Shown here: piece after piece, positions 53,549 through 54,973 of the stretch | Layout of the letters: each line of letters starts with the position of its first letter | Numbering within the stretch: the first letter of the stretch is position 1 | DNA from: Leptolyngbyaceae cyanobacterium | Lineage (GTDB): Bacteria > Cyanobacteriota > Cyanobacteriia > Cyanobacteriales > Aerosakkonemataceae | NCBI GenBank assembly: GCA_036703985.1 | Contig: DATNQN010000140.1 | Coordinates: 1 to 54,973 of the forward strand | Direction of reading: 5' to 3' | DNA length: 54,973 nt | Made by a program: the position numbers and the translations under genes | Notes under the pieces: model-generated | Database searches by the model: none | Told to the model about the DNA's origin: nothing | What the model saw: the letters and a program-made list of their open reading frames with translations, nothing else

Positions 53549-54892
53549 ATGCTGGAATTATTTACTACCGGGTTAATGTCTGCTTGGCTAAATATGGCTG
53601 GTATGCAACCATCTAAGCAAAGTAGTTTGCAGGCAATGACATGGTTTGGTAGTCCGGCATTTTTCCTTTCAGGAGCGCCAGAACCTTCTACAGCACTTAC
53701 GTTAGAGCAATATTTGGGCGAATTATCTAAAAAAGGTTGGATGGCCGATAGTCAGGGCATATGGATTCAGTCAGGCCCGGTTTTACTATCTAGCAATCAA
53801 GGTACGGTTCCCTTGCCAGCAGCTTCTTTAACCAAGATTGCTACTTCTTTGGCCAGTTTGCATACGTGGGAGCATACCCACCGATTCGATACGGTTTTTA
53901 GTGCCACGGGGCCAATTAAAAATGGGGTATTGCAGGGGGATTTGGTAGTTACTGGCAGCGGCGATCCTTTGTTTGTTTGGGAAGAGGCGATCGCAGTCGG
54001 TAATGCCCTCAATCGAATGGGTATCAAGCGGGTGACGGGCAATTTAATCGTTAAAGGCAAGTTTTACATGAATTACAGCCGATCGATCGCCCAAGCTGGT
54101 CTAACGCTCAAACAAGGTTTTAACTCTAGCACTTGGGCGAGAGGATATAGCTACCGATATTATTTGATGCCGAAAGGAACGCCAAAACCTCAATTAGCGA
54201 TCGCGGGCGGTGTCAAAATCGATTCATCTCCCTCTGTTAGTTTCGATTCCCAAGCCGGGGGAAATAGTAAACAAACCTTATTGCTGCGTCACCGCTCTGT
54301 TACTCTGGCCCAAATTTTGAAAGAAATGAATGTCTACAGTAATAATGAGATAGCTGAAATGCTAGCCGATCTGATGGGGGGTGCACAAGTGGTCAGACAG
54401 CTGGCAGCAGAAGCAGCGGGAGTTCCTCGATCGGAAATTTTATTAATTAACGGCTCTGGATTGGGCGTGGAAAACCGGATTTCCCCCAGGGCTGCTTGCG
54501 CTATGCTAATGGCGATCCAACGGAAAATGCAGCCTTTAGGTTTAACGATTGGAGATTTGTTTCCCGTTTCCGGTCACGATCGAGTTGGTACGATGATCCG
54601 TCGCCATATGCCAGAGGCTACGGTGATGAAAACGGGTACGCTGCGAAATGTCAGCGCTCTAGCCGGAGTAATGCCTACTCGCGATCGCGGTTTGGTGTGG
54701 TTTGCGATCGTCAACCGAGGCAACGACATTCCCGCACTCCGCGTCGAACAAGATAAACTCTTACAAAATTTAATTAAATCTTGGAATACTAAACCAGAAG
54801 CAACCAAAATCGTGCTTCCCACTCCGACTAGCTACAGCGATGATAGTCGTTTAGGCGCAGATGTTCGCAATCACGTACTCTATGGCGGGTAG
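53549..54892 (+). CDS. dacB: D-alanyl-D-alanine carboxypeptidase/endopeptidase (PBP4 type)
   Basis: A 447-residue class C penicillin-binding protein. SxxK is ASLTK at Ser93-Lys96, SxN is SNN near residue 263, and KTG is MKTGTLRNVSA near 360. LTLEQYLGELSKKGWMADSQG precedes and VSGSGDPL-like VVTGSGDPLFVW lies near 135. PBP4/DacB proteins trim or cleave peptidoglycan cross-links in the periplasm. The N-terminus is only weakly hydrophobic, so export is not obvious. I chose the ATG at 53549 since GAGGAG lies eight bases before it; a start at 53489 in frame has none. Confidence 0.92.
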   Translation: MLELFTTGLMSAWLNMAGMQPSKQSSLQAMTWFGSPAFFLSGAPEPSTALTLEQYLGELSKKGWMADSQGIWIQSGPVLLSSNQGTVPLPAASLTKIATSLASLHTWEHTHRFDTVFSATGPIKNGVLQGDLVVTGSGDPLFVWEEAIAVGNALNRMGIKRVTGNLIVKGKFYMNYSRSIAQAGLTLKQGFNSSTWARGYSYRYYLMPKGTPKPQLAIAGGVKIDSSPSVSFDSQAGGNSKQTLLLRHRSVTLAQILKEMNVYSNNEIAEMLADLMGGAQVVRQLAAEAAGVPRSEILLINGSGLGVENRISPRAACAMLMAIQRKMQPLGLTIGDLFPVSGHDRVGTMIRRHMPEATVMKTGTLRNVSALAGVMPTRDRGLVWFAIVNRGNDIPALRVEQDKLLQNLIKSWNTKPEATKIVLPTPTSYSDDSRLGADVRNHVLYGG

Positions 54893-54899
54893 AGGTGAG

Positions 54900-54973
54900 G
54901 GGGAGCAGGGGAGCAGGGGAGCAGGGGAGCAGGGGAGCAGGGGAGCAGGGGAGCAGGGTAGCAGGGGAGCAGG
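54900..54973. repeat. 8-bp minisatellite, unit AGCAGGGG
   Basis: About nine copies of an eight-base unit (AGCAGGGG, one variant AGCAGGGT) follow the dacB stop and run off the window edge, so total length is unknown. Noncoding. Confidence 0.85.

Overview
The window is chromosomal DNA of a cyanobacterium, most likely a large-genome filamentous one. This rests on the very frequent HIP1 octamer GCGATCGC, the dark-operative protochlorophyllide reductase genes chlL and chlN with the acidic DUF5331 gene between them, an NblS/Hik33-type kinase, tocopherol cyclase, WD40-fused Ser/Thr kinases, XisH/XisI, DUF29 and Uma2 proteins, and abundant short tandem repeats and hairpin repeats between genes. I see no rRNA, CRISPR array, transposase, prophage or plasmid origin. 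There is one tRNA, tRNA-Arg(CCU), at 26222-26295.

Layout. 0-2.1 kb: a small membrane protein, then a UbiA-type (decaprenyl-phosphate phosphoribosyltransferase-like) enzyme followed 15 bp later by a YqeG-type HAD phosphatase. 2.2-14.1 kb: a surface-polysaccharide region. It holds a glycosyltransferase-like protein, an MBOAT O-acyltransferase with a tightly linked membrane-anchored partner, and a reverse-strand run of small protein, galE, GT2, GT, GT4, ABC exporter and GT10 fucosyltransferase-like gene, spaced like one transcription unit. 14.2-27.4 kb: housekeeping genes (gloB, rplI, intein-free dnaB, FKBP, a zinc-ribbon protein, nblS, purD, a sugar-nucleotide epimerase, photolyase, NUDIX, tRNA-Arg, tocopherol cyclase). 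27.6-36.2 kb: a secreted small protein, a Ser/Thr kinase-WD40 protein, glutathionyl-hydroquinone reductase divergent from hcp, a Uma2 protein and unknowns including a membrane/coiled-coil protein. 36.3-39.8 kb: chlL, the DUF5331 gene and chlN. 40.3-47.2 kb: a second WD40 kinase that has lost its catalytic aspartates, divergent from a histidine kinase, then clpB.

47.2-50.9 kb is a compact accessory island of eight small same-strand genes with overlapping starts and stops: a HEPN-like candidate; a ribbon-helix-helix-like protein coupled to xisH and xisI; an addiction-module antitoxin with a ParE/RelE toxin; and a second ribbon-helix-helix-like protein coupled to DUF29, followed by a DUF29 duplicate. 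The window closes with plsX-fabH (fatty-acid and phospholipid initiation), a PBP4-type D-Ala-D-Ala carboxypeptidase, and an 8-bp minisatellite that runs off the edge.

The most interesting signals are the island in which one small-protein family fronts two different partner sets, an ABC exporter ending in a histidine-kinase-like dimerisation segment without the phospho-acceptor histidine, a WD40 pseudokinase beside an active-looking histidine kinase, the UbiA/HAD pair, and one near-perfect palindrome present three times behind unrelated genes. All functional statements come from reading motifs by eye; no database search was possible.
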